From an uncultured Kiritimatiellota bacterium (lineage in GTDB: Bacteria; Verrucomicrobiota; Kiritimatiellia; RFP12; UBA1067): DNA of 51,698 nucleotides. The position numbers and the translations under genes are program-made. The stretch covers positions 1 through 51,698 of the forward strand of contig CAKUCX010000019.1 of NCBI GenBank assembly GCA_934643865.1. Reading direction: 5' to 3'. Each line of letters opens with the position of its first letter. Within the stretch, counting starts at the first letter, position 1. This document shows, piece by piece, positions 23,399-31,256 of this stretch. The notes under the pieces are model-generated. The model was not told where the DNA came from. It saw only the letters and a list, made by a program, of their open reading frames with translations, and ran no database searches.

Positions 23399-24868
23399 TC
23401 AGTTGCGTACGAGGATGAGCGCGCCCGTTTCGTCGCGCTCCCGCGCGGCGAAACGGAAATCGCGGAACTTTCCACCCGTATGGCGAAGCCGCAGAACCAG
23501 CGTGAGCCGACCTTCGGCAAATCCGGGGGGCGGCGTCAGGTCGTCGGCGAGCGAAAACGGTCCTGGGAGCCAGGTGGTCGGGTCTGAGGCGGAGACGTGT
23601 TCCGCCACGGTCTGTCCATCGGCGGACTTGAAGGCGTAGACGGCCTCGTAGGGGAGGTGGATCGGGGCGACGCCCTTGTTCTCGCCCGCCAGCGAGACCG
23701 AGAGGACGCCGTTCTCGAACGTGACCGAGGCGGATGCCGGAACGAGGCGGGCGCCGGCGTAGAGGTCGATGCGGCGCATGAGGGGGCGCAGCGGGTCGTC
23801 GTCCTTGAGCGTCTCGGGGGCGAACGGACACGTGTTGACCACCGTCACGTGGTTGGTAAGCATCCATTCGATGGAAAAGGGGATGTCCCAGCCCCTCTTG
23901 CGCATGTCGCCGGCGGGGGCGAAGAACTCGAACCAAACGGGCTTGGTGCGCCAGACGGTCCCCATGCCGGGGAGGGCGGTGTAGGGCGCCGTGCCGATCC
24001 AGCGCGTGAAGTGCCAGGGCGAACCGACGCCATCGCGCCGGAAGCCAACACGCGGCAGGGGGCCCTCGCCCAGGGCGTGCTTCATCACCTCCCAGTCGTC
24101 GGACATGAAGACGAGCGGGGTTTTCCTGAAGGCGTTGAGATAGGCGTCCGCATAGCGTGTGCGGATCTCCAGGGGATAGATCCGCGAGGCGACGTAGGCC
24201 CGCTTGGGCTGCGGATCGAGGATGCGCCCCTCGGCGTCCCGGCAGAGTTTCTCCGGGATGTTGGGGGGAAGGCCGCTGCAGTGCCATTCGCCCCAATTTC
24301 CGTAGCTGCCGAGGTCGAGCCCTCCCAGCAGCGGGTTGCCGTCGTATCGTCCGCCGAGCGCCTTGATGAACCGTTCGTGGGCTTCGAGGAAGATGGGGTC
24401 GTCGAAGTGCGGGGCGTGCTTCGGCTGTGCGGCGAGAGGGGAGGTCCCGGTCTTCCGCCAGGGGCGGACGCCGATCTCGAAGGGATCCTGGCGGGCGCCC
24501 TTGTCGAAGACCCATTTCGGGGTGTCGTACTCGGGCCCGCCGCTGCGATTCACGCACATGATGCGGAAGGAGACCGGAAGCCCATGCCGCTCGCCGCAGG
24601 CCAGCAGGTCGTCGAGGGGCTTCCAGTCGTAGACGCCTTCCCGGGGTTCGAGCTGCGCCCAGGTGAGGCGGGCGTAGATGGCGCCGACGTTGACCAGCTT
24701 CTCCATCCGCCTGAGGGACGATTCGCCGCCCATGCTGGACCAGCCCTGTCCGGGATTGCGGAAGACAGAGGCGTCCTCGGTGAACGTCACACGGCGGACA
24801 CCACCCAAGGCGGTCGCCGCAGGAAGAAGGAAACACAGGGAATAGGCAAGCAGATGACGGATTCTCAT
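23399..24868 (-). CDS. Exported DUF4832-type glycoside hydrolase-like protein
   Basis: A 489-residue exported protein. Signal peptide MRIRHLLAYSLCFLLPAATA, then FRNPGQGWSSM, equivalent to the 'NPerGfy' opening of DUF4874/DUF4832 proteins. A TIM-barrel-like body follows: IYARLTWAQLEPREGVYDW (as in GH42/GH5-like barrels), LGSYGNWGEWH carrying a candidate acidic residue, and VFMSDDWEVM. The C-terminal beta-sandwich part (FENGVLSVSLAGENKGVAPI) is the DUF4832 style. It probably acts on a polysaccharide in the periplasm or outside; activity has not been inferred beyond that. It ends in TGALILVRN, close to the tail of the giant surface proteins. ATG 24868 is chosen for the signal peptide; the upstream frame is antisense-like. 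Confidence 0.72.
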   Translation of the reverse strand: MRIRHLLAYSLCFLLPAATALGGVRRVTFTEDASVFRNPGQGWSSMGGESSLRRMEKLVNVGAIYARLTWAQLEPREGVYDWKPLDDLLACGERHGLPVSFRIMCVNRSGGPEYDTPKWVFDKGARQDPFEIGVRPWRKTGTSPLAAQPKHAPHFDDPIFLEAHERFIKALGGRYDGNPLLGGLDLGSYGNWGEWHCSGLPPNIPEKLCRDAEGRILDPQPKRAYVASRIYPLEIRTRYADAYLNAFRKTPLVFMSDDWEVMKHALGEGPLPRVGFRRDGVGSPWHFTRWIGTAPYTALPGMGTVWRTKPVWFEFFAPAGDMRKRGWDIPFSIEWMLTNHVTVVNTCPFAPETLKDDDPLRPLMRRIDLYAGARLVPASASVTFENGVLSVSLAGENKGVAPIHLPYEAVYAFKSADGQTVAEHVSASDPTTWLPGPFSLADDLTPPPGFAEGRLTLVLRLRHTGGKFRDFRFAARERDETGALILVRN

Positions 24869-24941
24869 AGGGCTTTTCGATTTTTTTGTTCTTTGCGGCT
24901 CACAATGCTTGAGTGCCGAGGCAACGATCCTTGCAGCACGT

Positions 24942-25448
24942 TCAGGCGATTTCGACGACCAGGTCGCGGTGGCACTTCGCGTAGTCGAAGAACGAAATGA
25001 CGTCGGCGTTGGCCATGCGGATGCAGCCGTGGGAGGCCGGCGTGCCGAGCAGCTGTTCCTGGTTCGTGCCGTGGATGTAGATGTAGCGCGCGCGGCTGTC
25101 GATCCCCGCCCCCCGGTTGACGCCCGGCTCAAGGCCCTCCAGCCAGAGGATGCGCGTGAGCACATAGTCCCTCCCGCCGCCCGCGCGCCACGCCGCCGGG
25201 GGGAGGATCTGCCCCTTCACCGCGCGGCGCGACACGAAGACCTGTCCCGGCGCGGCCGTGTGCCCGAAGAGGCGGGCGATGCGGTGGCGGCCGGGCGGCG
25301 TACCGCCGCTGCCCGCCGCCGCGCTCACGCCCGCCGCCGCCGTCGAGACGCGGTAGGCCCGCACGACCCGTCCGCCGCACGTCACGGTCAGGACCTGCCG
25401 CGCCACGTCCACGCGGGCGAGCGGTGCGTCGGACGTCCCCAGCGTCAT
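24942..25448 (-). CDS. L,D-transpeptidase (YkuD family)
   Basis: A 168-residue protein with the YkuD catalytic domain. YIYIHGTNQEQLLG and SHGCIRMANADVISFFDY contain the catalytic HxGT and SHGC(I)R motifs. The N-terminal strand pattern (ARVDVARQVLTVTCGGRVVRAYRVSTA) and TPPGRHRI are typical. Such enzymes form 3-3 cross-links in peptidoglycan or attach proteins to it. No signal peptide is visible from ATG 25448, which is odd for a periplasmic enzyme. Its ATG overlaps the M3 peptidase stop by 4 bp (ATGA), so the two are translationally coupled. Confidence 0.88.
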   Translation of the reverse strand: MTLGTSDAPLARVDVARQVLTVTCGGRVVRAYRVSTAAAGVSAAAGSGGTPPGRHRIARLFGHTAAPGQVFVSRRAVKGQILPPAAWRAGGGRDYVLTRILWLEGLEPGVNRGAGIDSRARYIYIHGTNQEQLLGTPASHGCIRMANADVISFFDYAKCHRDLVVEIA

Positions 25449-27463
25449 TTCAGCCCCGTCTGGCGCAGCAGGGCCTCGGGGGACGGCGCACGGCCGCGGA
25501 AGCGGCGGAACACCTCCATCGGGTCCACGCTGCCGCCGAGCGCGAGGAACGTCTCGCGGTAGCGGCGTCCCACGCGCCGGACGGCCTCCTCGTCGTCCAG
25601 TCCGGCCTCCTCGAACGCGCCGAAGACGTCCGCGCTCATCACCTCGCTCCATTTGTAGCCGTAGTACCCGGCGGCGTAGCCACCCGCAAAGATGTGCGTG
25701 AAGGCGTTGAGGAAGCGGTCTTCGGGCACGGTGGCGCCCGGCATGTCGTCGGCGAAGATCCGCGCCTTGAGCGCGTTCGGGTCGGCGGGAGGATCGACGT
25801 GCAGGGCCATGTCGAGCCGCGCGAACGCGAGCTGGCGCAGGGAGGCCGTCGCGGCGCGGTCGTTCTTCGCGGCGCGCACGCGCGCGAGGAGCGCGTCGGG
25901 GATCGGCGCGTGCGTCTCGACGTGGCGGGCGAACGCCTTGACCGTCTTCGCGTCGTAGCACCAGTTCTCCATGAACTGCGAGGCGACCTCCACGGCGTCC
26001 CAGTCGATGAGGTTGAGGCCCGATGCGTCCACGTCGTCCACCGTCGTGAGCATGTGCTGTAGCGCGTGGCCGAACTCGTGGAAGAGCGTCTCGACCTCCG
26101 AGAAGCGCATGAGGGCGCGGCCCTGCGCGTCGGGACGCGCCTGGTTGCAGCAAATGACGGCGAGCGGCGTGCGCAGCGTGCCGTCCGCGCGCCGTTCACG
26201 GGCGCGGAACTCGTTCATCCACGCACCGCCGCCCTTCGTCTCGGGGCGCGAGTAGGGGTCGAAATAGAACTGCGCAATCTCGGCGCCCGCCGCATCGCGC
26301 ACGCGGAAGACGCGCACGTCCTCCTGCCACACGGGAACGGGACGCTCCATTGGCTCCACCGTCACGCCGAAAAGGCGTTCGGTGAGCGAGAAGAGGCCCT
26401 TCAGCACGACGGGCAGGTTGAAGTAGCGCGACAACTCCTCCTCGGAGTAGGCGTACAGCTTCTCGCGTCGGCGCTCGCTCCAGAACGCGACGTCCCACGG
26501 TTCGAGCGCGCCCGCGAATCCGTTCGCGGCGGCGAACGCCGCCAGATCGTCCCGCTCCCGCGCGGCGACGGGACGCGACGCGGCGGCAAGCGCGTCGATC
26601 ATCGCGTAGACGGCGGCGACGGACGGCGCGGTCTTCGACGCGAGCGACAGCTCCGCGTAGTTCCCGAACCCCAGCAGCGCCGCCAGTTCCTTCCGCAGCG
26701 CGAGGATGCGCGCGATGAGCGGCGTGTTGTCGAGATCCCCCGAGGACGCGCGCGTGGCACGCGCGCGGAACAACGCCTCGCGCACGGGCCGGTTGCGCGA
26801 ATGCTTCATGAACGGCAGGTAGACCGCATCCTCGACCGTCACCCGCCAGGGGCCCTTCTCCGGGTCGTTCGTGCCCGCCATCATCGCCTTCAGCTGGGCG
26901 GGCAGCCCCTCGACCTCGACCGGCGTCGCGAGCATGAGCGAAAAGCCCTTCGTCGCGTCCAGCACATGGTTGTGGAAGTCGTTCGCGAGCTTCGCGAGCG
27001 CGGCCTGGATCTCGTTGAAGCGCGCCTGCCGTGCGCCCTCAAGCGCCACGCCCGCAAGCTCCGCCCCCCGGATCGTCTTCTCCAGGATGCGGCGGCGGGT
27101 CGCCGCGTCCGGCGGCAGCCGGGCAAGGAGCGTCTTCGCAAGGTCGTAGAAACGGCGGGACTGCCCCACGCGCAGGGAGAACGCCACGATGTCGCCCTGG
27201 TATTTTTCCTCGACCTTCCGCCACGCCTCGGAGTTGCAGACGCTCTGCAGGTGCGAGACGATGCCCCACGCCTCCCAGAGGGGACGCTGCGCGTCGTCGA
27301 GCGCCACGACGTAGCCTTCCCACGTCGCCGGGGCGGACGCCTCCAGTTCGTCCACCCGCGCGCGCGCGGCGGCCAGAAGCTGCGGCAGCGCCTCGTCGGC
27401 CGCCGCCGGCGTCAGATTCGGGAAATCGGGGAATGCCCCGATGGAGAAAAACGGATTCTGCAT
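25445..27463 (-). CDS. M3-family oligopeptidase (PrlC/Dcp-like)
   Basis: A 672-residue cytoplasmic zinc metallopeptidase, full length for oligopeptidase A. The zinc site HEFGH lies in VETLFHEFGHALQHML, with the third ligand in the following WDAVEVASQFMENW. The C-terminal YAAGYYGYKWSEVMSADVF is the family's substrate-binding tyrosine segment. It degrades short peptides, including signal peptide fragments. The start codon lies 6 nt after an extended -10 (TGATATACT), predicting a leaderless mRNA, and there is no Shine-Dalgarno site. Divergent from rnfA with a 71-bp shared promoter region; the L,D-transpeptidase gene follows with 4-bp overlap. Confidence 0.93.
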   Translation of the reverse strand: MQNPFFSIGAFPDFPNLTPAAADEALPQLLAAARARVDELEASAPATWEGYVVALDDAQRPLWEAWGIVSHLQSVCNSEAWRKVEEKYQGDIVAFSLRVGQSRRFYDLAKTLLARLPPDAATRRRILEKTIRGAELAGVALEGARQARFNEIQAALAKLANDFHNHVLDATKGFSLMLATPVEVEGLPAQLKAMMAGTNDPEKGPWRVTVEDAVYLPFMKHSRNRPVREALFRARATRASSGDLDNTPLIARILALRKELAALLGFGNYAELSLASKTAPSVAAVYAMIDALAAASRPVAARERDDLAAFAAANGFAGALEPWDVAFWSERRREKLYAYSEEELSRYFNLPVVLKGLFSLTERLFGVTVEPMERPVPVWQEDVRVFRVRDAAGAEIAQFYFDPYSRPETKGGGAWMNEFRARERRADGTLRTPLAVICCNQARPDAQGRALMRFSEVETLFHEFGHALQHMLTTVDDVDASGLNLIDWDAVEVASQFMENWCYDAKTVKAFARHVETHAPIPDALLARVRAAKNDRAATASLRQLAFARLDMALHVDPPADPNALKARIFADDMPGATVPEDRFLNAFTHIFAGGYAAGYYGYKWSEVMSADVFGAFEEAGLDDEEAVRRVGRRYRETFLALGGSVDPMEVFRRFRGRAPSPEALLRQTGLK

Positions 27464-27469
27464 GGCGCC

Positions 27470-27478
27470 AGTATATCA
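27470..27478 (-). promoter_or_regulatory. Extended -10 promoter of the M3 peptidase gene, leaderless
   Basis: TGATATACT on the minus strand, preceded by TTTT, ends 6 nt before the ATG. No -35 hexamer is evident. Confidence 0.65.
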
Positions 27479-27518
27479 AAAAGAGGGGCTCGGGAACCTC
27501 CAACGTGAAGAGCCGTTT

Positions 27519-27527
27519 TGGTATACT
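27519..27527 (+). promoter_or_regulatory. Extended -10 promoter of rnfA, leaderless
   Basis: TTTTGGTATACTT, the same 13-nt string as at the nfnA promoter (4889). It ends 7 nt before the rnfA ATG, so transcription should start at or next to the start codon. Divergent from the M3 peptidase promoter 40 bp away. Confidence 0.65.
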
Positions 27528-27534
27528 TGACGTC

Positions 27535-28113
27535 ATGCGCTTTCTGCTCATTCTGATCGGCGCGGTTCTGGTGAACAACTTCGTCCTGAACCGCTTTCTG
27601 GGCTGTTGCCCGTTCCTTGGCGTCTCGAAGAGGATCGAGACCGCCCTTGGCATGTCCGGCGCGGTCCTCTTCGTGATGACCCTCGCCTCGGCCGTGACGT
27701 GGGGGCTCGACCATCTGCTGCTCGCGCCCTTCGGGCTCGGCTACGTCCACACGCTCGCGTTCATCCTCGTGATCGCCGCGCTCGTTCAGTTCATCGACCT
27801 CGCGCTGAAGCGCTTCATGCCGTCCCTGCACGCCGCGCTCGGCATCTTCCTGCCGCTCATCACGACGAACTGCGCCGTCCTCGGCGTCGCGGAGCTGAAC
27901 TACAAGGGCGGCACGTCCTTCTGCGAGAGCGTCTTCTTCTCCTTTGCCGCCGCCCTCGGCTTCGGCTTCGCCCTCGTCCTCTTCTCCGGCATCCGCGAAC
28001 GGCTCGCCCACGCGAATCCGCCCCGCGCCTTCCAGGGTGTCGCGCTCGCCCTCGTCACCGCCGGACTCCTCTCGCTCGCGTTCATGGGCTTCTCGGGCCT
28101 CGTGAAGTCCTAA
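27535..28113 (+). CDS. rnfA: Rnf complex membrane subunit RnfA
   Basis: A 192-residue membrane protein with six helices, the usual RnfA length. It begins MRFLLILIGAVLVNNFVLNRFLGCCPFLGVSK. It keeps the two cysteines (in LGCCPF and ITTNCAVLGV) that hold an intramembrane [2Fe-2S] in RnfA/NqrE. It ends LAFMGFSGLVKS as in other RnfA. Rnf couples ferredoxin oxidation and NAD+ reduction to Na+ or H+ translocation. RnfE, the paralogous partner, is not encoded here; the present sequence is RnfA rather than RnfE by its first and last segments. A much longer upstream frame is open but overlaps the divergent peptidase gene. Confidence 0.95.
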   Translation: MRFLLILIGAVLVNNFVLNRFLGCCPFLGVSKRIETALGMSGAVLFVMTLASAVTWGLDHLLLAPFGLGYVHTLAFILVIAALVQFIDLALKRFMPSLHAALGIFLPLITTNCAVLGVAELNYKGGTSFCESVFFSFAAALGFGFALVLFSGIRERLAHANPPRAFQGVALALVTAGLLSLAFMGFSGLVKS

Positions 28114-28155
28114 CCCCCTTTTCACGCCCACACGACAACCTAAAGCCCACAGGGC

Positions 28156-28222
28156 AACTTAACCACTTAAATAACCACTTACCCACTTAACCACTTAACT
28201 ACTTAACTACTTAACTACTTAA
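28156..28222. repeat. ACTTAACT octamer array between rnfA and rnfB
   Basis: A 67-bp simple repeat of ACTTAACT/CACTTAAC units, with three and a half perfect copies near the rnfB end. It ends 9 bp before the rnfB ATG and occupies the position of its ribosome site. Confidence 0.85.
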
Positions 28223-28231
28223 TTCTCCCCA

Positions 28232-29029
28232 ATGTCCGCCCTTCTCACAGCCACTCTCGTCCTCGCCGGCATCGGCCTCGTCGCGGCGCTTGCGCTCGCC
28301 GTCGCCGACCGCTACCTCGCCGTGTGGGAAGACCCGCGCATCGGCCAGATCGCCTCCGCCCTTCCCGGCGCCAACTGCGGCGGGTGCGGCTTCGCCGGCT
28401 GCGGCGACTATGCGCGCGCGCTCGTGGCGGGCGTGGCCGTGCCCGGCGCCTGCACGGCGGCGGACGACGCCTGCACGGCGAACGTCGCCCGCATCCTCGG
28501 CGTTGCCGCCACTGCGGCCGAACGGCGCGTCGCGCTCGTCCGGTGCGGCGGTTCCCGTTCCAAGGCCGTCTCCACAGGCGCCTACAACGGACTCTGCGAC
28601 TGCGGCGCGGCCGCCGCGACCGCCGGCGGCGGCAAGGGATGCACCTACGGCTGCCTCGGCTACGGAAGCTGCGCGCGCGTCTGCCCGAAGAACGCGATCC
28701 GCATCGAAGACGGTCTGGCGCGGGTCGAGAAGAACCTCTGCATCGGCTGCGGGAAGTGTGTGGCCGCGTGCCCGCGACGGCTCATCGCGCTCGTGCCCGC
28801 CACGGCGCCGCTCCATGTCCTCTGCGCGAATCCGGACAAGGGCCCCGCCGTCCGCAAGGTCTGCTCCGTCGGCTGCATCGGCTGCCACCTCTGCGAAAAG
28901 AACGCGGGCGGCGCAGCGGCGCACCACTTCACGTTCCAGGGCTTCCTCGCGCAGGTCAACTACGCGAACCCGCCGACGGACGAACAGATCGCGGCGAAAT
29001 GTCCCGCGAAGTGCATGGGGAGGTTTTAG
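28232..29029 (+). CDS. rnfB: Rnf complex ferredoxin subunit RnfB
   Basis: A 265-residue RnfB. An N-terminal membrane anchor (LTATLVLAGIGLVAALALAVA) is followed by the four-Cys cluster domain (LPGANCGGCGFAGCGDYA ... PGAC), then the C-terminal ferredoxin part with two CxxCxxCxxxCP-type clusters (YGCLGYGSCARVCP and CIGCGKCVAACP) and further Cys sites (CSVGCIGCHLC). It takes electrons from ferredoxin into the Rnf chain. The last two codons and the stop (AGG TTT TAG) are supplied by the heptamer array that begins at 29021, so the array has trimmed or replaced the natural C-terminus. The octamer array lies where its ribosome site should be. Confidence 0.94.
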   Translation: MSALLTATLVLAGIGLVAALALAVADRYLAVWEDPRIGQIASALPGANCGGCGFAGCGDYARALVAGVAVPGACTAADDACTANVARILGVAATAAERRVALVRCGGSRSKAVSTGAYNGLCDCGAAAATAGGGKGCTYGCLGYGSCARVCPKNAIRIEDGLARVEKNLCIGCGKCVAACPRRLIALVPATAPLHVLCANPDKGPAVRKVCSVGCIGCHLCEKNAGGAAAHHFTFQGFLAQVNYANPPTDEQIAAKCPAKCMGRF

Positions 29030-29141
29030 GTTTTAGGTTTCAGGTTTTAGCAGAGAGGTTTTAGCAGAGAGGTTTTAGGTTCTAGGTTTTAGGTTCTAGC
29101 AGAGAGGTTCTAGGTGTTAGCGGAGAGCTTTCAGGTTTTAG
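29021..29141. repeat. AGGTTTT heptamer array A
   Basis: About 120 bp of AGGTTTT/AGGTTCT heptamers broken by AGCAGAG spacers. It starts inside the last codons of rnfB and ends just before the ribosome site of the S23-type gene. Confidence 0.9.
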
Positions 29142-29157
29142 ATTGGAGTATTTTGAG

Positions 29158-29514
29158 ATGATTCGGGATTTTCGAGACTTGGTGGTGTGGCAAAAGGCTA
29201 TGCTTTTTGCGGAACACGTCTATACCATGCTGCCCTGCTTCCCGGCGGAGGAACGGTTTGGCCTGTGCGACCAACTTCGTCGGGCGGTGGTCTCGATTCC
29301 GTCAAACATTGCCGAGGGACGCGGACGCGATTCGGCGAAGGACTTCGCCCATTTCCTGCATTTGGCAAAGGGATCGCTGAACGAAGTGATGACCCAACTG
29401 GAATTGGCGTTCCGGTTTGGCTACCTGTCGGAGTATGAAAAACTCAGCGCAGAGGCGGAAGAGATAGGAAAGATGCTTTCGTCGCTGATACGCCGCCTCC
29501 GCACTGCGTCTTAG
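29158..29514 (+). CDS. Four-helix bundle protein (S23/IVP family)
   Basis: A 118-residue protein of the 23S rRNA intervening-sequence/four-helix-bundle family. FRDLVVWQKAMLFAEHVY, DQLRRAVVSIPSNIAEGRGR and FLHLAKGSLNEVMTQLELA are family hallmarks. These are widespread orphan genes, often next to repeats; their function is unknown despite the rRNA name. GGAG lies 9 nt before ATG 29158. The stop codon TAG is the first TTAG of heptamer array B, just as rnfB ends in array A. A truncated second copy starts at 29580. The gene interrupts the Rnf operon. Confidence 0.88.
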   Translation: MIRDFRDLVVWQKAMLFAEHVYTMLPCFPAEERFGLCDQLRRAVVSIPSNIAEGRGRDSAKDFAHFLHLAKGSLNEVMTQLELAFRFGYLSEYEKLSAEAEEIGKMLSSLIRRLRTAS

Positions 29515-29570
29515 GTTTTAGGTTTCAGGTTTTAGCAGAGAGGTTTTAGGTTCTAGGTTTTAGCAGAGAG
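29511..29570. repeat. AGGTTTT heptamer array B
   Basis: About 60 bp of the same units and spacers as array A, in the same orientation, beginning within the stop codon of the S23-type gene. Confidence 0.9.
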
Positions 29571-29579
29571 TGTTAAGAA

Positions 29580-29630
29580 ATGATACGGGATTTCAAGAAT
29601 TTGGCGGTTCGACACAGAACGATGAGTGCC
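29580..29630 (+). pseudogene. Truncated second S23-type gene start
   Basis: ATG followed by codons for IRDFKNLAVRHRTM, matching the first 15 residues of the intact neighbour (MIRDFRDLVVWQKAM). It then breaks off into heptamer array C. Only the first 45 or so bp remain, so a duplicated gene was cut by the repeat array or by recombination across it. Confidence 0.75.
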
Positions 29631-29633
29631 CAG

Positions 29634-29876
29634 AACCTAAAACCTTCCCAACTAAAACCTCCCCCAGCTAAAACCTAAAACCTAAAACCTGAAACCTAAA
29701 ACCTAAAACCTCCCCCATCTAAAACCTAAAACCTAAAACCTGAAACCTGAAACCTAAAACCTAAAACCTCCCCCAGCTAAAACCTAAAACCTCCCCAGCT
29801 AAAACCTAAAACCTGAAACCTAAAACCTAAAACCTCCCCAGCTAAAACCTAAAACCTTCCCGGCTAAAACCTAAAA
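29634..29876. repeat. AACCTAA heptamer array C (inverted orientation)
   Basis: 243 bp with about 26 AACCT cores, in AACCTAA/AACCTGA heptamers broken by CCCCAGCT-type spacers. It is inverted relative to arrays A and B, so RNA across the region could fold into a long hairpin. It ends directly at the ATG of the HipA-like gene, leaving no ribosome site. Confidence 0.9.
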
Positions 29877-31256
29877 ATGATTCTGAAGCATCGAGATACG
29901 GAAGTCCTGCGGTTCGACTGGCTTGAACCGGAAGGGGTCCGCATTGTCTCGGTGAACGAGGCGGCGCGGCGCTTTCTGCCGCTCGACCTGCATGGCCAGG
30001 CCACGGACGAGGGACTCTGGCGCTGGCTCAGGCACCGTATTGTTCCCAAGCACCGCAACTACATCCAGGAGATGCTGTTGAAACTCGGTGTCTCCTATGG
30101 CGTGCGGCCAATCATCGAAGTCTCGAAGGGACTTTCCCTCAATGACGTGCATTGGGTCTGCGGCGACGCCTCCCGTGCCTGTTGGCGTGCCGTCAACCTT
30201 TACGAGAATCCGTTCTCGAAGTCCATGGCCGTCCTTGCGTTTACAGGATGTGGACGGCAGGGGTCGCCGACGCGGACGGTACCTGAGACATCGCCGGAGT
30301 TCTCGACGAACGGCATGCTTGCGAAATGCTGGCGTCGAACAGATTCCGGCATCGTGCTCTACAAGTCCGGCAGCGAACACTTTGCGAACGCCGGCTTCGA
30401 GCCGTATTCCGAATACTATGCGGCGCAAATCGCCGAGGCGCTGGGCTACGCGCACGTCCCCTACGGTCTTGAACGGTTCAAGGGACGGCTTTGCTCGACG
30501 TGTCCCCTTTTCACAAGCGAGAAAATCGGTTTCATTCCGGCAGGGCGCCTTGTCTCGACGGCGGAGGCGCTGGCGGACGCACGCTTTGCGGAAATCTTCT
30601 TTTTCGATGCCCTGATCTGCAATACCGACCGCCACCTTGGAAACTTCGGCTACCTCATTGACAATGACACGAATGAGATCATGGGCGCGGCACCGATCTT
30701 CGACAACGGCTACGGTTTGTTTTCGCTGGCCCTGGACCGCCCGGAAGATCCCCGCAACCACGAATGGGACGACTTGCGCAAGTATGCCCGCAAGATTGGT
30801 CCGAGTCTCTATCTTCCCTGGCTCGCCTTTCCAGGCGGCGTGACGTCCGCCATGAAGGCTGCGGCCATGCGGTTGAAGGGATTTCGGTTCAAGCGGCATC
30901 CCTATTACAACCTGTCCGCATCCCGGTTACGGAAGCTAGAGGAGTTTCTGCAAAACCGCGTTGACAAAATCATTGAATTTGGATGCGATGCCGACAGATT
31001 CCTGATGTTAGACGAAAAGAATGGCGCAGAAGTGCCTGTAGACGACGTGTCCCGTGACGCATGTACGATTGAAGAGAGAATCCTGCAGAATGCCGAGGCC
31101 GATCCGTACATTTCGCAGGAAGAACTTGCGCAGGTCCTGGGTCTCTCGCGACGGACGATCCAGCGCAAGATCGCCGACCTGAAGCAGATGAAACGTCTCG
31201 TACGCATTGGCTCTGGACGAACAAAATGCTGGAAAGTGAACTATGAGAACCGTTAG
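29877..31256 (+). CDS. HipA-like kinase with C-terminal winged helix
   Basis: A 459-residue protein in three parts. The N-terminal region (1-110) has the GLSLNDVHWV motif found in HipA-like proteins of Firmicutes mobile elements. A HipA kinase-type domain follows (about 145-380) with LYKSGSE, the catalytic-loop NTDRHLGNFG (249-258) and metal-binding IFDNG (275-278). The last 50 residues are a winged helix (SQEELAQVLGLSRRTIQRKI), a module more usual at the end of AlbA_2/Schlafen-type ATPases. HipA kinases phosphorylate a translation target and cause dormancy; here a regulator role is possible. There is no HipB partner. It overlaps the rnfC start by 14 bp and its ATG abuts array C. Confidence 0.8.
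   Translation: MILKHRDTEVLRFDWLEPEGVRIVSVNEAARRFLPLDLHGQATDEGLWRWLRHRIVPKHRNYIQEMLLKLGVSYGVRPIIEVSKGLSLNDVHWVCGDASRACWRAVNLYENPFSKSMAVLAFTGCGRQGSPTRTVPETSPEFSTNGMLAKCWRRTDSGIVLYKSGSEHFANAGFEPYSEYYAAQIAEALGYAHVPYGLERFKGRLCSTCPLFTSEKIGFIPAGRLVSTAEALADARFAEIFFFDALICNTDRHLGNFGYLIDNDTNEIMGAAPIFDNGYGLFSLALDRPEDPRNHEWDDLRKYARKIGPSLYLPWLAFPGGVTSAMKAAAMRLKGFRFKRHPYYNLSASRLRKLEEFLQNRVDKIIEFGCDADRFLMLDEKNGAEVPVDDVSRDACTIEERILQNAEADPYISQEELAQVLGLSRRTIQRKIADLKQMKRLVRIGSGRTKCWKVNYENR

Noticed and set aside
29021..29876. Eukaryotic telomere or contamination because of TTTTAGG-like heptamers
   Set aside because: The same heptamer is inside the rnfC frame and forms the rnfB stop codon, so it is part of this bacterial chromosome.
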